Below the pieces are notes generated by a model. That model saw only the letters and a list, made by a program, of their open reading frames with translations, searched no databases and was not told the DNA's origin. From Oceanobacillus sp. FSL K6-2867 (GTDB taxonomy: Bacteria; Bacillota; Bacilli; Bacillales; Amphibacillaceae), in NCBI RefSeq assembly GCF_037963145.1, contig NZ_CP150144.1:2790001-2854000 (forward strand): 64,000 bases of DNA. Reading direction: 5' to 3'. The position numbers and the translations under genes were made by a program. Shown here piece by piece: positions 45,186-54,199 of the stretch; the stretch's first letter is position 1; each line of letters begins with the position of its first letter.

Positions 45186-46445
45186 ATGCAAGCATTCGTA
45201 GATTTTATTCAAGGCTTTTTAGGTTTAGGAGCGACTGTTATTCTACCGGTAGCAATCATGATTTTAGGACTTGTGTTTGGTCAGAAGCTCGGTAAAGCGA
45301 TTCGTTCAGGTTTAACAATCGGGGTTGCTTTTGTTGGTATTTTCTTAGTTATTGATTTGCTAACACTCAACTTAGGTCCAGCAGCACAAGGAATGGTTGA
45401 GCGTTTAGGAGTAGACCTGAATGTGATCGATGTGGGATGGCCAGCAACATCATCAATTGCTTGGGCATCTGTTGTAGCAGCATTTATTATTCCACTGGGA
45501 TTAGTTGTAAACGTTATTATGCTATTAACGAAGACAACGAAAACAATGAACGTTGATATTTGGAACTACTGGCATTATACATTTATGGCAGCAGTTGTGT
45601 ATACGGTGTCAGGCAGTATTGTCCAAGGTTTAATTGCGGCAGTTATATTCCAGATTGTTTGTCTGAAAGTTGCAGACTGGACACAGCCGATGGTTAGTGA
45701 TTTTTATGAGTTGCCAGGTGTTTCCGTTGCAACAGGAAGTACAATTTCCTATGCACCTTTCATTTATTTAGTAAAAGTAGTACAAAAAATTCCTGGATTG
45801 AAAAATTTACACGCAGACCCAGATTCCATTCAAAAACGTTTTGGTATCTTTGGGGATTCCATGGTAATTGGTTTGATTTTAGGTGCAGCAATTGGTGCAT
45901 TAGCAGGATACAGTGTTGGAGATGTTATTAACATTGGTATTTCAATGGCTGCTGTAATGGTCCTGATGCCACGTATGGTTAAGATTTTGATGGAAGGGTT
46001 AATGCCTGTTTCAGAATCAGCTCGTGAATGGTTAAACAAACGTTTTGGCGATAGAGAAATTAATATCGGGCTGGATGCAGCAGTACTGTTAGGACATCCA
46101 TCTGTAATTGCAACCGCTCTTATTTTAACACCAATTACAGTTCTTATAGCAGTTGTATTACCTGGTAACGCTGTACTGCCATTTGGTGACTTAGCTACAA
46201 TTCCGTTTGTGGTTGCATTCGTAGTAGGTGCAGCTAGAGGGAACATTATCCACTCGGTTATTGTTGGTTCGGTTATGATTGCACTTTCACTTTATATGGC
46301 AACAGACATTGCGCCACTCTTCTCTGAAATGGCTTCAACTGCAAGCATTAATTTACCTGAAGGCTCAGCAATGGTTTCAAGTATCGACCAGGGTGGTAAC
46401 TTAGTAAACTGGATAATCTGGAGAGTCTTTGAGATTTTTAACTAG
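45186..46445 (+). CDS. gatC: PTS EIIC, galactitol type
   Basis: About 419 aa, a polytopic permease of the GatC family (FIQGFLGLGATVILPVAIMILGLVFGQKLGKAIRSGLTIGVAFVG at the N-terminus is family-typical, as is the conserved GHPSVIATALILTPITVLIA). It translocates a hexitol or pentitol during phosphorylation. The ATG at 45186 follows TAGGGGGT; an upstream in-frame ATG at 45159 falls inside the hairpin. The family includes galactitol, ribitol and arabitol/xylitol porters. Confidence 0.9.
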   Translation: MQAFVDFIQGFLGLGATVILPVAIMILGLVFGQKLGKAIRSGLTIGVAFVGIFLVIDLLTLNLGPAAQGMVERLGVDLNVIDVGWPATSSIAWASVVAAFIIPLGLVVNVIMLLTKTTKTMNVDIWNYWHYTFMAAVVYTVSGSIVQGLIAAVIFQIVCLKVADWTQPMVSDFYELPGVSVATGSTISYAPFIYLVKVVQKIPGLKNLHADPDSIQKRFGIFGDSMVIGLILGAAIGALAGYSVGDVINIGISMAAVMVLMPRMVKILMEGLMPVSESAREWLNKRFGDREINIGLDAAVLLGHPSVIATALILTPITVLIAVVLPGNAVLPFGDLATIPFVVAFVVGAARGNIIHSVIVGSVMIALSLYMATDIAPLFSEMASTASINLPEGSAMVSSIDQGGNLVNWIIWRVFEIFN

Positions 46446-46560
46446 AAGGCTTCATTCTTTATAACGTTAAACCGTGTCTAATTGTGAAAACTTTCACCAA
46501 AAAGCTATATACAATTAATTAATTGATCGAGTTAAACAAAAGCAACAGGAGGAATTCATA

Positions 46561-47592
46561 GTGAAAGCATTAGTTAAAACAGAACTCGGATTCGGTAACC
46601 TGGAAATTCAAGATAAACAAGAACCACAAGCTGGAAAAGACCAAGTGAAAATTGAAGTGAAATATGCGGGTATCTGTGGATCTGATATTCATACGTATGA
46701 AGGACATTATAAGGTTGCAGCTCCTGTAACACTTGGACATGAATTTTCTGGAGAGGTTGTTGAGGTAGGAGAAGGAGTAACGGAATTTAAACCAGGTGAT
46801 CGTGTTACTTCAGAAACCACTTTCTATATTTGTGGTGAATGTGAATACTGTAAATCAGGTGACTATAACCTTTGTAACCACCGAAAAGGCCTTGGTTCAC
46901 AGCAAGATGGTGGTTTTGCCAAATATTTAGTAGCCCATAAAGAAAGTGTCCATCATTTGCCAGAAAATGTTGACTATCAGTCAGCGGCAATGACAGAACC
47001 ACTAGCATGTACACATCATGCAATTGAAAAAACAGAAATTAATCCAGATGATCTTGTAGTTGTGATTGGTCCTGGTCCCATTGGATTGTTAGCGGCTCAG
47101 GTAGCGAAAAGTCATGGTGCTACAGTAATCATTACAGGACTGACAAATGATAAGGTTCGTCTGGATAAAGCAATTGAAGTAGGTATTGATTATACCGTTA
47201 ATACACAGGAAGAAGATCTAAAAGAGTTTGTCAATAAATTAACCAATGGTTATGGCGCCGATGTAGTATTGGAATGCTCTGGAGCGGTCCCGGCTGCGAA
47301 ACAAGGCCTGGATATACTTCGCAAAAAAGGACAATATGCACAAGTTGGTATTTTTGCTCAACATGAAATTCAATTTGATCTTGAAAAAATTATCCAAAAA
47401 GAAATTCGCGTAGTGGGCAGCAGAAGTCAAAAATCAGCTGATTGGGAACCATCACTTGCCTTAATGAATGATGGGAAAGTGAATGCAAAGGCTTTAGTAA
47501 CACATGAGTTCAACATTACCCAATGGGATGAAGCATATCAAGCGATAAAAAGTGGGGAAGCAATTAAAGTTTTGTTAACACCTGTGGAGTGA
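46561..47592 (+). CDS. Zinc-dependent polyol-phosphate dehydrogenase
   Basis: A 343-aa medium-chain dehydrogenase: catalytic zinc site CGSDIHTYEGHYKVAAPVTLGHEFSG, four-cysteine structural zinc site ICGECEYCKSGDYNLC, and an NAD-binding VIGPGPIGLLAAQVA. Probably oxidises the phosphorylated polyol delivered by GatABC to a ketose phosphate. A second dehydrogenase of this class is downstream (48802), so two substrates or two stereoisomers may be handled. Arabitol-phosphate dehydrogenases beside gat-type PTS genes are known in related bacteria, from memory. The exact substrate is unknown. Confidence 0.85.
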   Translation: MKALVKTELGFGNLEIQDKQEPQAGKDQVKIEVKYAGICGSDIHTYEGHYKVAAPVTLGHEFSGEVVEVGEGVTEFKPGDRVTSETTFYICGECEYCKSGDYNLCNHRKGLGSQQDGGFAKYLVAHKESVHHLPENVDYQSAAMTEPLACTHHAIEKTEINPDDLVVVIGPGPIGLLAAQVAKSHGATVIITGLTNDKVRLDKAIEVGIDYTVNTQEEDLKEFVNKLTNGYGADVVLECSGAVPAAKQGLDILRKKGQYAQVGIFAQHEIQFDLEKIIQKEIRVVGSRSQKSADWEPSLALMNDGKVNAKALVTHEFNITQWDEAYQAIKSGEAIKVLLTPVE

Positions 47593-47672
47593 TCAAAAAT
47601 TTAGTAAAACTTTTCAGAGCGAACGTCTGAATTACATTATACCTTGTTACAAAGGTGAGGGGGAGAAAGAAA

Positions 47673-48344
47673 TTGAATAAACAACAACTTATTGACATGA
47701 TTGATTATACACTATTAACTCCAACTGCAAGTAAAGAGGATATTAAAGCATTCTGTGAAGAAACGATCGAATATGGTTTTAAAACTGTTTTTGTGAATCC
47801 ATATTATGTGTCATATGCACATAGTCTATTATCTCCGCACAATATTAAAGTCGGAGTTCCAATAGGATTTTCACTTGGTGGTGCAACAACACATGTAAAA
47901 GTCGAAGAAACAAAAGAAGCTATTAAAAATGGTGCTGAAGAAATCGATATGCTAGTTAATCTGGGAGCTCTTAAATCAGGTGAATATGACGTAGTAAGAA
48001 ATGATATTGCTGAAGTTGTTAAAGCGTCTCAAGGATTAACAACAAAAGTTATTATTGAAACAGCGTTATTAACAGATGAAGAGAAAGTAAAAGTTACGGA
48101 ATTAATCATCGAAGCTGACGCTGACTTTGTAAAAACAGCAACTGGCTTTAACGGCGGCGGAGCAACAGTTGAAGATGTTAAATTACTTCGTTCTGTAGCA
48201 GGTGACAAAATTGGCGTAAAAGCTGCTGGCGGAGTTAAAACGTTTGAAGATGCAGTAAACATTGTCGCTGCTGGGGCAAATCGCATTGGGGCAAGTGGTG
48301 CAGTAGCAATTATCAGTGGCGGTGTTTCAGAGGCTTCATATTAA
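47673..48344 (+). CDS. deoC: Deoxyribose-phosphate aldolase
   Basis: About 223 aa, class I aldolase splitting 2-deoxyribose-5-P to acetaldehyde and glyceraldehyde-3-P. Schiff-base Lys in DADFVKTATGFNGGGAT, second Lys in GVKAAGGVKT, and the early IDYTLLTP. The TTG at 47673 lies 8 nt after GAGGGGGA. Its presence in a polyol operon, not a nucleoside operon, is unusual; it might act on a different sugar phosphate here, but motifs are those of standard DeoC. Confidence 0.92.
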   Translation: MNKQQLIDMIDYTLLTPTASKEDIKAFCEETIEYGFKTVFVNPYYVSYAHSLLSPHNIKVGVPIGFSLGGATTHVKVEETKEAIKNGAEEIDMLVNLGALKSGEYDVVRNDIAEVVKASQGLTTKVIIETALLTDEEKVKVTELIIEADADFVKTATGFNGGGATVEDVKLLRSVAGDKIGVKAAGGVKTFEDAVNIVAAGANRIGASGAVAIISGGVSEASY

Positions 48345-48389
48345 GAATATCGTGTCGAAGCGGTTAAGTATACTACTTAATCGTTTTAT

Positions 48390-48594
48390 CACGCATTAAC
48401 GGGTTGTAATATCCCACCTTAAAGCTTGAGAAAACTAAAACGTGAAGGTTGTGGGAGGGCCTTGTGTCATACCCACGTGGTATAAACATCCCGTAAATTC
48501 CTGATTCTGTTCAAGGGCCTTTAGGTCATACCCTTGAGGTACTAACATTCAGTGGGGGAGGAAGGGAATCCCACTGAATGAAGTTTTACTTTAT
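48390..48594 (+). mobile_element. IS200/IS605-like non-autonomous element, copy 1 (205 bp)
   Basis: Flanked by TTTAT on the left (48385-48389) and ending in TTTAT (48590-48594). The left end has CATTAACGG. Near the right end lies a perfect 10-bp hairpin ATTCAGTGGG/CCCACTGAAT (48547-48556 with 48570-48579). It shares ends and core (GTCATACCC, AACATTCAGTGGG, GGAAGGGAATC, ACTTTAT) with 58742-58897. No transposase frame. The layout of subterminal hairpin and TTTAT target recalls IS605 right ends and TnpB omegaRNA scaffolds. Contains an internal duplication (about 48476-48546). Confidence 0.62.
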
Positions 48595-48620
48595 CACTTT
48601 TCATAGAAAAGAGGGTTAAA

Positions 48621-48782
48621 ATGGTAGATACACTTTTAGACTTTATGTTGGGACCTTTGAGAGGAATAAGTGAATTCTATTTTGAATACCAATTAATTTT
48701 TAACACGATTATTGTTGGATTCGCAGCATATAAACTGTTTTTCAGCAAAAAAAAAGAAGCAAAAAATGAGTCTGCAAACTAG
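48621..48782 (+). CDS. Small membrane protein, 53 aa
   Basis: An ATG frame of 53 codons ending in TAG at 48780-48782, with an AGAGGG-type SD before it. One hydrophobic helix (about 24-41, in the QLIFNTIIVGFAAYKLFF stretch) is followed by a Lys-rich tail (SKKKEAKNES), so the C-terminus is probably cytoplasmic. It lies between deoC and gatD on the same strand, 19 bp before gatD. I recognise no family. It could be a small partner of the GatC permease or another membrane protein; that is inference from position. Confidence 0.62.
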   Translation: MVDTLLDFMLGPLRGISEFYFEYQLIFNTIIVGFAAYKLFFSKKKEAKNESAN

Positions 48783-48801
48783 ATAGAATGAGGTGGCTGA
48801 G

Positions 48802-49902
48802 ATGAAAGCGTTAAATCTTTATGGTGTGCAAGATATTCGTTTTGAAGAGGATACACCAGTTCCAGTAATCGAAAATGATAATGATGTTATTATTAAAGTG
48901 AAATCAGTTGGGATTTGCGGATCCGATACCTCCAGATACAAAAAACTCGGACCGTATGTAGAGGGCATGACGTTTGGTCATGAGTTTGCTGGTGAAGTAA
49001 CAGAGGTTGGACCAGCAGTTAAAGGAATTAAAGCTGGTGATCGTGTTGCAGGATGCCCTGCGTTTATTTGCGGAGAATGTGAAAATTGCTTGAGCGGCGA
49101 ACCAGCACGCTGTGAAAACCTTAGTGTAATTGGTGCGCGTCACCCTGGCGCCTATGCTGAATATACAAAATTACCTGCAACCCACATCGTTCCCCTTCCA
49201 GATAATGTTGATTATGATACAGCTGCATTGGTAGAACCTTCTGCAGTAGTTGCACACGGATTTTATCGTACGAAAATTCAGCCGGGGGCAGAGGTTGCAA
49301 TTATGGGAGTAGGAAGTATCGGACTTCTAGCAGTACAATGGGCAAAAATTTTCGGTGCGAAAAAAGTATATGCAATTGATATTGATGATAAGAAACTGCA
49401 AATTGCTAAGAAGCTTGGTGCTGATGTAGCAGTTAACTCATTGGAAAAACCCGCCCATGAGCAAATTATGGAGTATACAAACGGGCGAGGTGTTGATCTG
49501 GCTGTTGAGTCTGCAGGTTCTCCAATTACATCTGCACAAGTATTTGCCTTACCCAAAAAGGGTGGGGAAGTAGTATTTATGGGAATTCCATATGCAGATA
49601 TTAACATTGAACGTTTCTATTTTGAAAAAATTGTTCGTAATGAATTAACCATTTACGGTTCATGGAATGCAATCTCAGCACCTTTTCCAGGAAAGGAATG
49701 GTCATCGACAGTACATTATATGAGTACTGGCCAAATCAATGTTAAACCAATGATTTCTCATAAGTTATCATTGCAAGAGGGCCCGGGGGCATTCCAAAAA
49801 GTTATTAATAGAGAGATAGATTCAGTTAAAGTTATTTTTAATCCAGAAAAAATGGAAGTATCCAGTGAATTAAATATTGAGGAAGCAATAGCTGGAAAAT
49901 AA
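48802..49902 (+). CDS. gatD: Galactitol-1-phosphate 5-dehydrogenase-like enzyme
   Basis: About 366 aa, zinc MDR family. Catalytic site CGSDTSRYKKLGPYVEGMTFGHEFAG, structural zinc cysteines ICGECENCLSGEPARC, NAD motif IMGVGSIGLLAVQWA, and the ELTIYGSWNAISAPFPGKEW stretch that closely resembles E. coli GatD. Oxidises galactitol-1-P to tagatose-6-P in GatD; an arabitol-phosphate substrate is the main alternative. The ATG at 48802 follows GAGGTGG; GTG 48793 overlaps the SD. A 20-residue C-terminal extension after the usual end is present. Confidence 0.88.
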   Translation: MKALNLYGVQDIRFEEDTPVPVIENDNDVIIKVKSVGICGSDTSRYKKLGPYVEGMTFGHEFAGEVTEVGPAVKGIKAGDRVAGCPAFICGECENCLSGEPARCENLSVIGARHPGAYAEYTKLPATHIVPLPDNVDYDTAALVEPSAVVAHGFYRTKIQPGAEVAIMGVGSIGLLAVQWAKIFGAKKVYAIDIDDKKLQIAKKLGADVAVNSLEKPAHEQIMEYTNGRGVDLAVESAGSPITSAQVFALPKKGGEVVFMGIPYADINIERFYFEKIVRNELTIYGSWNAISAPFPGKEWSSTVHYMSTGQINVKPMISHKLSLQEGPGAFQKVINREIDSVKVIFNPEKMEVSSELNIEEAIAGK

Positions 49903-49976
49903 ATATTGAGGTAATTTAAAGAAGTTTCTGTATGTTAATTAAAAACAACTTTGATTGAATTAAATCTGATATTACT

Positions 49977-50015
49977 ACTATACAGGGTCCTAAAAGGAAT
50001 CTTGTATAGTATTTT
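49977..50015 (+). terminator. Terminator after gatD
   Basis: ACTATACAGG/CTTGTATAGT stem (49977-49986 with 50001-50010) followed by ATTTTCTG. Confidence 0.7.
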
Positions 50016-50137
50016 CTGTTAAATTGGGCCAAATTATCGTATGAAGTAACGAGATATGATATATTAATTTAATTAGACAACAAACAAAATATTTGTTTAT
50101 ATATAAATAATAGAATTACTTAGAATATATAACTTGG

Positions 50138-51106
50138 ATGTGTTTACAAATGATGAGAATAGGGATTTTAACAAGCGGTGAAGATGCTCCTGGAATGAAT
50201 ACGGCGATTGGTGATGTCGTTAAAGCAGCAAATTATTATAATATTGATGTCGTGGGTATAAATTATGGATACCAAGGCTTAATAGAAGGGGCCATTTATC
50301 CATTAACATCGTCTGATTTGGAAAACTTTACGGATACAGGCGGGACAGTTTTAAAAACATCCAGAAGTCCTGAATTAAGAGAAATTGAGGAAATAAAAAT
50401 TCAGGATACATTGGAAAAGTTCGAAATACATGCTCTCGTTATAATTGGTGATAAAAAATCCTTTGCTGCGGCAGAAAAAATTCAACAGCTTGGTATAAAA
50501 GCGGTTGGTATACCTGCCACAATTGAAAATGATATGGCCTATACAGATTATTCGATCGGTTTTGACACGACTGTAAATACGATTTTAGACTGTATTCATA
50601 AAATTAAAGATACCAGCCTTTCCCATGATAAAACAACGATCGTAGAGGTAATGGGGAAAAACTGCGGGGATTTGGCTTTATTTTCAGCTCTAGCAGGTGG
50701 AGGGGAAATCATTTCTACTCCGGAACGGAAATTAAATTTAGATAAAATCTGTTCCACATTAGATATGAGAATAAATAATGGAAAAAGAGACAATATTGTT
50801 GTTATAACAGAAGGGTTATATGATATACAGGAATTACAAAAAGATATACAGGAAAAACTGAATATTTCTGTAAGAACTTCTACATTAGGGTTTTTACAGT
50901 GGGGAGGAAACCCATCTGCATTTGATAGAATACTTGCAAGCAGAATGGGCATTGCGGCAATAGAATTAATAATGAATGAGCAAACTGGCAAGGCTGTAGG
51001 TATTAAAGAAAATAGAATTATAGATGTTGATTTTGATAGGATAGATATTGACAAGGAAAGTAAACTGGAAGGCTATCGTTTATTAGAAATACTTCAGAAT
51101 GCTTGA
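50138..51106 (+). CDS. PfkA-family phosphofructokinase homologue with altered active site
   Basis: 322 aa from ATG 50138 (two further ATGs at 50150 and 50153; the SD is weak). The overall fold is PfkA (ILASRMGIAAIELI, IGFDTTVNTILDCIHKIKDT, EVMGKNCGDLALFSALAGG). Many key positions differ from E. coli PfkA: GGDAPGMN reads GEDAPGMN (G11 to E15 here), the catalytic Asp of TIDND is Glu (E130), EVMGR is VMGK (K174), and GHIQRGG is GFLQWGG (F252, W255). The ATP loop GGDGS reads IGDKKS. It may use another sugar phosphate, such as tagatose-6-P, or be a regulatory pseudoenzyme. It follows the gat operon terminator as its own unit. Confidence 0.83.
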   Translation: MCLQMMRIGILTSGEDAPGMNTAIGDVVKAANYYNIDVVGINYGYQGLIEGAIYPLTSSDLENFTDTGGTVLKTSRSPELREIEEIKIQDTLEKFEIHALVIIGDKKSFAAAEKIQQLGIKAVGIPATIENDMAYTDYSIGFDTTVNTILDCIHKIKDTSLSHDKTTIVEVMGKNCGDLALFSALAGGGEIISTPERKLNLDKICSTLDMRINNGKRDNIVVITEGLYDIQELQKDIQEKLNISVRTSTLGFLQWGGNPSAFDRILASRMGIAAIELIMNEQTGKAVGIKENRIIDVDFDRIDIDKESKLEGYRLLEILQNA

Positions 51107-51327
51107 CCGTTTAATGCGCAGCGCTTAAATTACAAGGCTGATATCTCCTTTATGTCGTTTGATAAAAAATAAAGCATAAAGTTTTATGTTCTTTAACATA
51201 TCTGGCGGCTTGTTCATCTGCGAATGTCCATAAGTTAAAATAATTTATTGTATGCTCAATGCTTCAAGCTGTGTATCGATTAAATGAACCAGAAAAGGAA
51301 TTTGCAATCGCATTTTAAATTAAAAAA

Positions 51328-51362
51328 GCCTAGGAGGACAGACTTAGCTTTGTCCACTAGGC
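51328..51362 (-). terminator. Terminator of the sarcosine oxidase gene
   Basis: On the minus strand a GCCTAG-TGGACA/TGTCC-CTAGGC stem is followed by TTTTTTAATT. The rest of the 310-bp gap to the Pfk homologue shows no further feature. Confidence 0.75.
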
Positions 51363-51418
51363 TATACTTGATTTTTATCAAGTATTTCAGATGCTTTATT
51401 CTGGAGAAACCAAATATA

Positions 51419-52588
51419 TTATTTTACTAAATTCTTTAAACTTGGTCGATCCAATTTAAAGATCGAGATATCATGATCGGTTTCACCAGTTAATGCTAAT
51501 TGAGATAAAATTTCCCCAATGACACTAGCAAATTTGTATCCGTGTCCTGAACATGCAGCAGCAATTGAGATGTGAGGATGCTCTGGATGCTTGTCAATGA
51601 TAAAGTGGCCATCTGGGGTTCTTGTATACATGCAAATGACCCCTTTCTTTAATGCACCAGATGCTTCTGGCATGAATTGATCCAAAAACTCACGGATATG
51701 ACCTTCATCGTTTTCGTCTGATCCGAACTCGCGGTTCATTGTATCTGGATCAATATGATCCTCATAATCATGTCGGCCAATTTTTAACCCGCAACCATCA
51801 AAAGTTGGGAATCCATAGTAAATTGCTCTTGAATCACCATTTGGAACCTCAACCATAAATGTTGGAAATGCATTTGTATTAAATAATTCATCATTAGCTT
51901 CGAACCAAGCGACAGGCTGACGTGTTGGGTAAAGTGGTAGATCCAAGCCTAATTTTTCAGTTAACTTTCCATTCCAAGATCCAGCACTAAGAATTAACTT
52001 ATCCGAAGTAAATTCTGCGTTTTCTGTTATCACTTTTACTGAATCTTCATATGCCTCTATATCTGTAACTGGATTGTTAAATGAAACCTCTGCTCCATGG
52101 TGCAGAGCCAGTTCCTTGTATGATTGGATAGCATTTTCGCTAAATAAGAACCCTGAATCAGGCTCAAAAAATGCATTATAATCATCTGGAACATTCAGTC
52201 CTGGGAAGCGCTCTTTCATCTCTGCACCACTAAGCTCTTCCACATTTAAATTATACTCTTTTCCACTATCGATTGCTTCATCGATAAATGGTGCATTACC
52301 TTTAGGTCCAAATCCCATTGCACCAACTTGTGAGAATATTTTAAGATGTGACTTCTTTTCTAATTCATTCCAAAGTTCTTGTGCTCTTAAAGCGAGTGGA
52401 ACATATTCTCTGCCTTCTCCATAAGCATGTCGAATGATTCGAGTTTCACCAAAATGGCTCCCTTGATCATGTGGCGGGTTGTAGGAGTCTATGAGTAAAA
52501 CCTTCACTCCCTGTCTCGCTAAATAATAACCAGCAGCCATTCCCATAGAACCAGCACCTGCAACAATAACTTCATAATGTTTTGTCAT
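51419..52588 (-). CDS. soxA: Monomeric sarcosine oxidase
   Basis: A 389-aa flavoenzyme oxidising sarcosine to glycine, formaldehyde and H2O2. Very similar along its length to the Bacillus MSOX sequence I remember: GAGSMGMAAGYYLARQGV, TRIIRHAYGEGREYVPLALR (R50, R53), ENAIQSYKELA, GLKIGRH (K269, H273, equal to MSOX Lys265 and His269), GVICMYT with the covalent flavin Cys319, and CSGHGYKFASVIGE. N-methyltryptophan oxidase is the nearest alternative, but the neighbouring creatinase makes sarcosine the logical substrate. AGGGGG precedes the ATG. Formaldehyde and peroxide removal genes are not in the window. Confidence 0.9.
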   Translation of the reverse strand: MTKHYEVIVAGAGSMGMAAGYYLARQGVKVLLIDSYNPPHDQGSHFGETRIIRHAYGEGREYVPLALRAQELWNELEKKSHLKIFSQVGAMGFGPKGNAPFIDEAIDSGKEYNLNVEELSGAEMKERFPGLNVPDDYNAFFEPDSGFLFSENAIQSYKELALHHGAEVSFNNPVTDIEAYEDSVKVITENAEFTSDKLILSAGSWNGKLTEKLGLDLPLYPTRQPVAWFEANDELFNTNAFPTFMVEVPNGDSRAIYYGFPTFDGCGLKIGRHDYEDHIDPDTMNREFGSDENDEGHIREFLDQFMPEASGALKKGVICMYTRTPDGHFIIDKHPEHPHISIAAACSGHGYKFASVIGEILSQLALTGETDHDISIFKLDRPSLKNLVK

Positions 52589-52766
52589 ATAAAATCCCCC
52601 TTAATAATTAATGGATATTATTGATCTCCTACTTTTAGTAAGAGTTCCTTATTTGACTCATAGTTTCATAAAATTAATTTCACTTGTTTATTAGAGAAAT
52701 GTTAATAATTATATTTAGAATTATCATAATATTTATCTTGCAAGGAACCATCGAGGATTTTCTTCT

Positions 52767-53849
52767 TTAACTTATTTTATCCCTTTTTAATTCACCTTTT
52801 TGTTCTGATCTTTTTAATTTAAAAGGAGCATAGATAAGGATTAACATTAGTAATAAACCTAGGTAACCTACAAGCGTATAAAACTTAGATACTAAAGTAG
52901 TAAAGCCAACAAAACTTAAAGCAAACCCAATCGCTAATGTAATGATTGTTGCAATATTCGCTCTCCTTGTTCCCATTTTAAAAAACCTGGCAACAAAACT
53001 ATAGAACATCCCAAGAGCTGAATTGAAGATCATTCCAAACAAAACAACAGCATATATAATGGCAAGTGCAGGTGAGAATTCTTCAACAATCTGTAATAAT
53101 GGCACATCGTATGATGCAACGGTATCAACTTTGGAGAAAATTGCTAAGTGAGCAAAGAGAACCATGATTCCTATACCAAGTCCCCCGATTAACCCACTAA
53201 TACCTGCAATACGTGAGTCTTTTTCTTCCCCACCAATAACAAGTGACATTGAAACCCCCAATGCAATACATAAGGAAGCATAGTTTATGGAAGCTACGAT
53301 CCAGTTATCGAATGGTTTGTCTTGACTTTCTGCAATTGGCCTTAGTTCTGCAAATGACATGTCCATTGTGCTCAAACTATAAATAAACATAAATATAACA
53401 AATACTAATAAAAATGGTGTAACACTTGCAATGACAGAAATTATTTTCTCGACTTTCAGCATCATAGAAATTGCCACAATAACAGCCATAAGCAAACTGC
53501 CAATGAAAACCGGTAAACCAAACTGCTGATTAAGGGTGGAGCCGGCACCAGCCATCATAAGAACCCCTGTACCAAATAAGGTGAATATAAGAATGCCGTC
53601 TAAAATCAGTCCTAAATAACGCCCGCTGATTTGATAGATAGCTTTCTTATGTGATTTAGCATTAAGACGGCTTCCTATATATGTCATAATCATTCCCATA
53701 TAAGCTAATAAAGCAGTAACCAAAATGCCTGCATAAGTACCTCCGTGCCCGAAACTAGTAAAATACTGTAATACCTCTTGACCTGAGGCATAGCCAGCCC
53801 CGATTATAACTCCAATAATAGCACCAGAAATCTTTAGTATTCTAAACAT
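52767..53849 (-). CDS. YkvI-family membrane transporter
   Basis: A 360-aa protein with about ten transmembrane helices, of the uncharacterised YkvI family in the amino acid/Na+ symporter superfamily. IIGAGYASGQEVLQYFTSFG at the start is typical. AAGGAG precedes the ATG. Its place between soxA and creatinase suggests uptake of sarcosine, creatine or a related compound, or export of glycine; this is inference. It is divergent from a decayed LysR gene, the arrangement the intact LysR has with the MHS carrier. Confidence 0.82.
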   Translation of the reverse strand: MFRILKISGAIIGVIIGAGYASGQEVLQYFTSFGHGGTYAGILVTALLAYMGMIMTYIGSRLNAKSHKKAIYQISGRYLGLILDGILIFTLFGTGVLMMAGAGSTLNQQFGLPVFIGSLLMAVIVAISMMLKVEKIISVIASVTPFLLVFVIFMFIYSLSTMDMSFAELRPIAESQDKPFDNWIVASINYASLCIALGVSMSLVIGGEEKDSRIAGISGLIGGLGIGIMVLFAHLAIFSKVDTVASYDVPLLQIVEEFSPALAIIYAVVLFGMIFNSALGMFYSFVARFFKMGTRRANIATIITLAIGFALSFVGFTTLVSKFYTLVGYLGLLLMLILIYAPFKLKRSEQKGELKRDKIS

Positions 53850-54199
53850 AAATTGTCTCCTTTTTATTTTTATAGACTATGCTAATTCCTAGTCAGATCT
53901 TTAGTATCATCTTTATTGAGACAAGAAAATATTCATATATCCATCTGCATCAAATTGTTCGCGAGAAGCTTCATCATTGGATCCAAAAACAAATATTCCA
54001 GTTAATAAGGCGATTTAATTTTCTCTCTATGCCTCCTTTCGCAATTTATGTTTTGATAGATAGGGGACCACTCAGAGCCACAGGACATGTCGCCTACAAA
54101 TCTTAGCTGCTCATCGAGAACAAGACAGATGATTCGTAATTAGGTTTTTCAAGCCTCAGTTAAAATTCAAACTGGCACTATTCTGAAATTTGTTTAAGG

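Noticed and set aside
46478..46500. GTGAAA/TTTCAC inverted repeat before the first polyol dehydrogenase as a cre site
   Set aside because: It lacks the central CG of the cre consensus; a 6-bp arm repeat alone is weak evidence.
51419..52588. Annotation as N-methyl-L-tryptophan oxidase
   Set aside because: The family overlaps, but residues and length fit monomeric sarcosine oxidase better and creatinase next door supplies sarcosine.
53879..54106. Plus-strand frame of 75 codons upstream of the YkvI-type gene
   Set aside because: No SD and no recognisable protein features; probably chance in AT-rich DNA.
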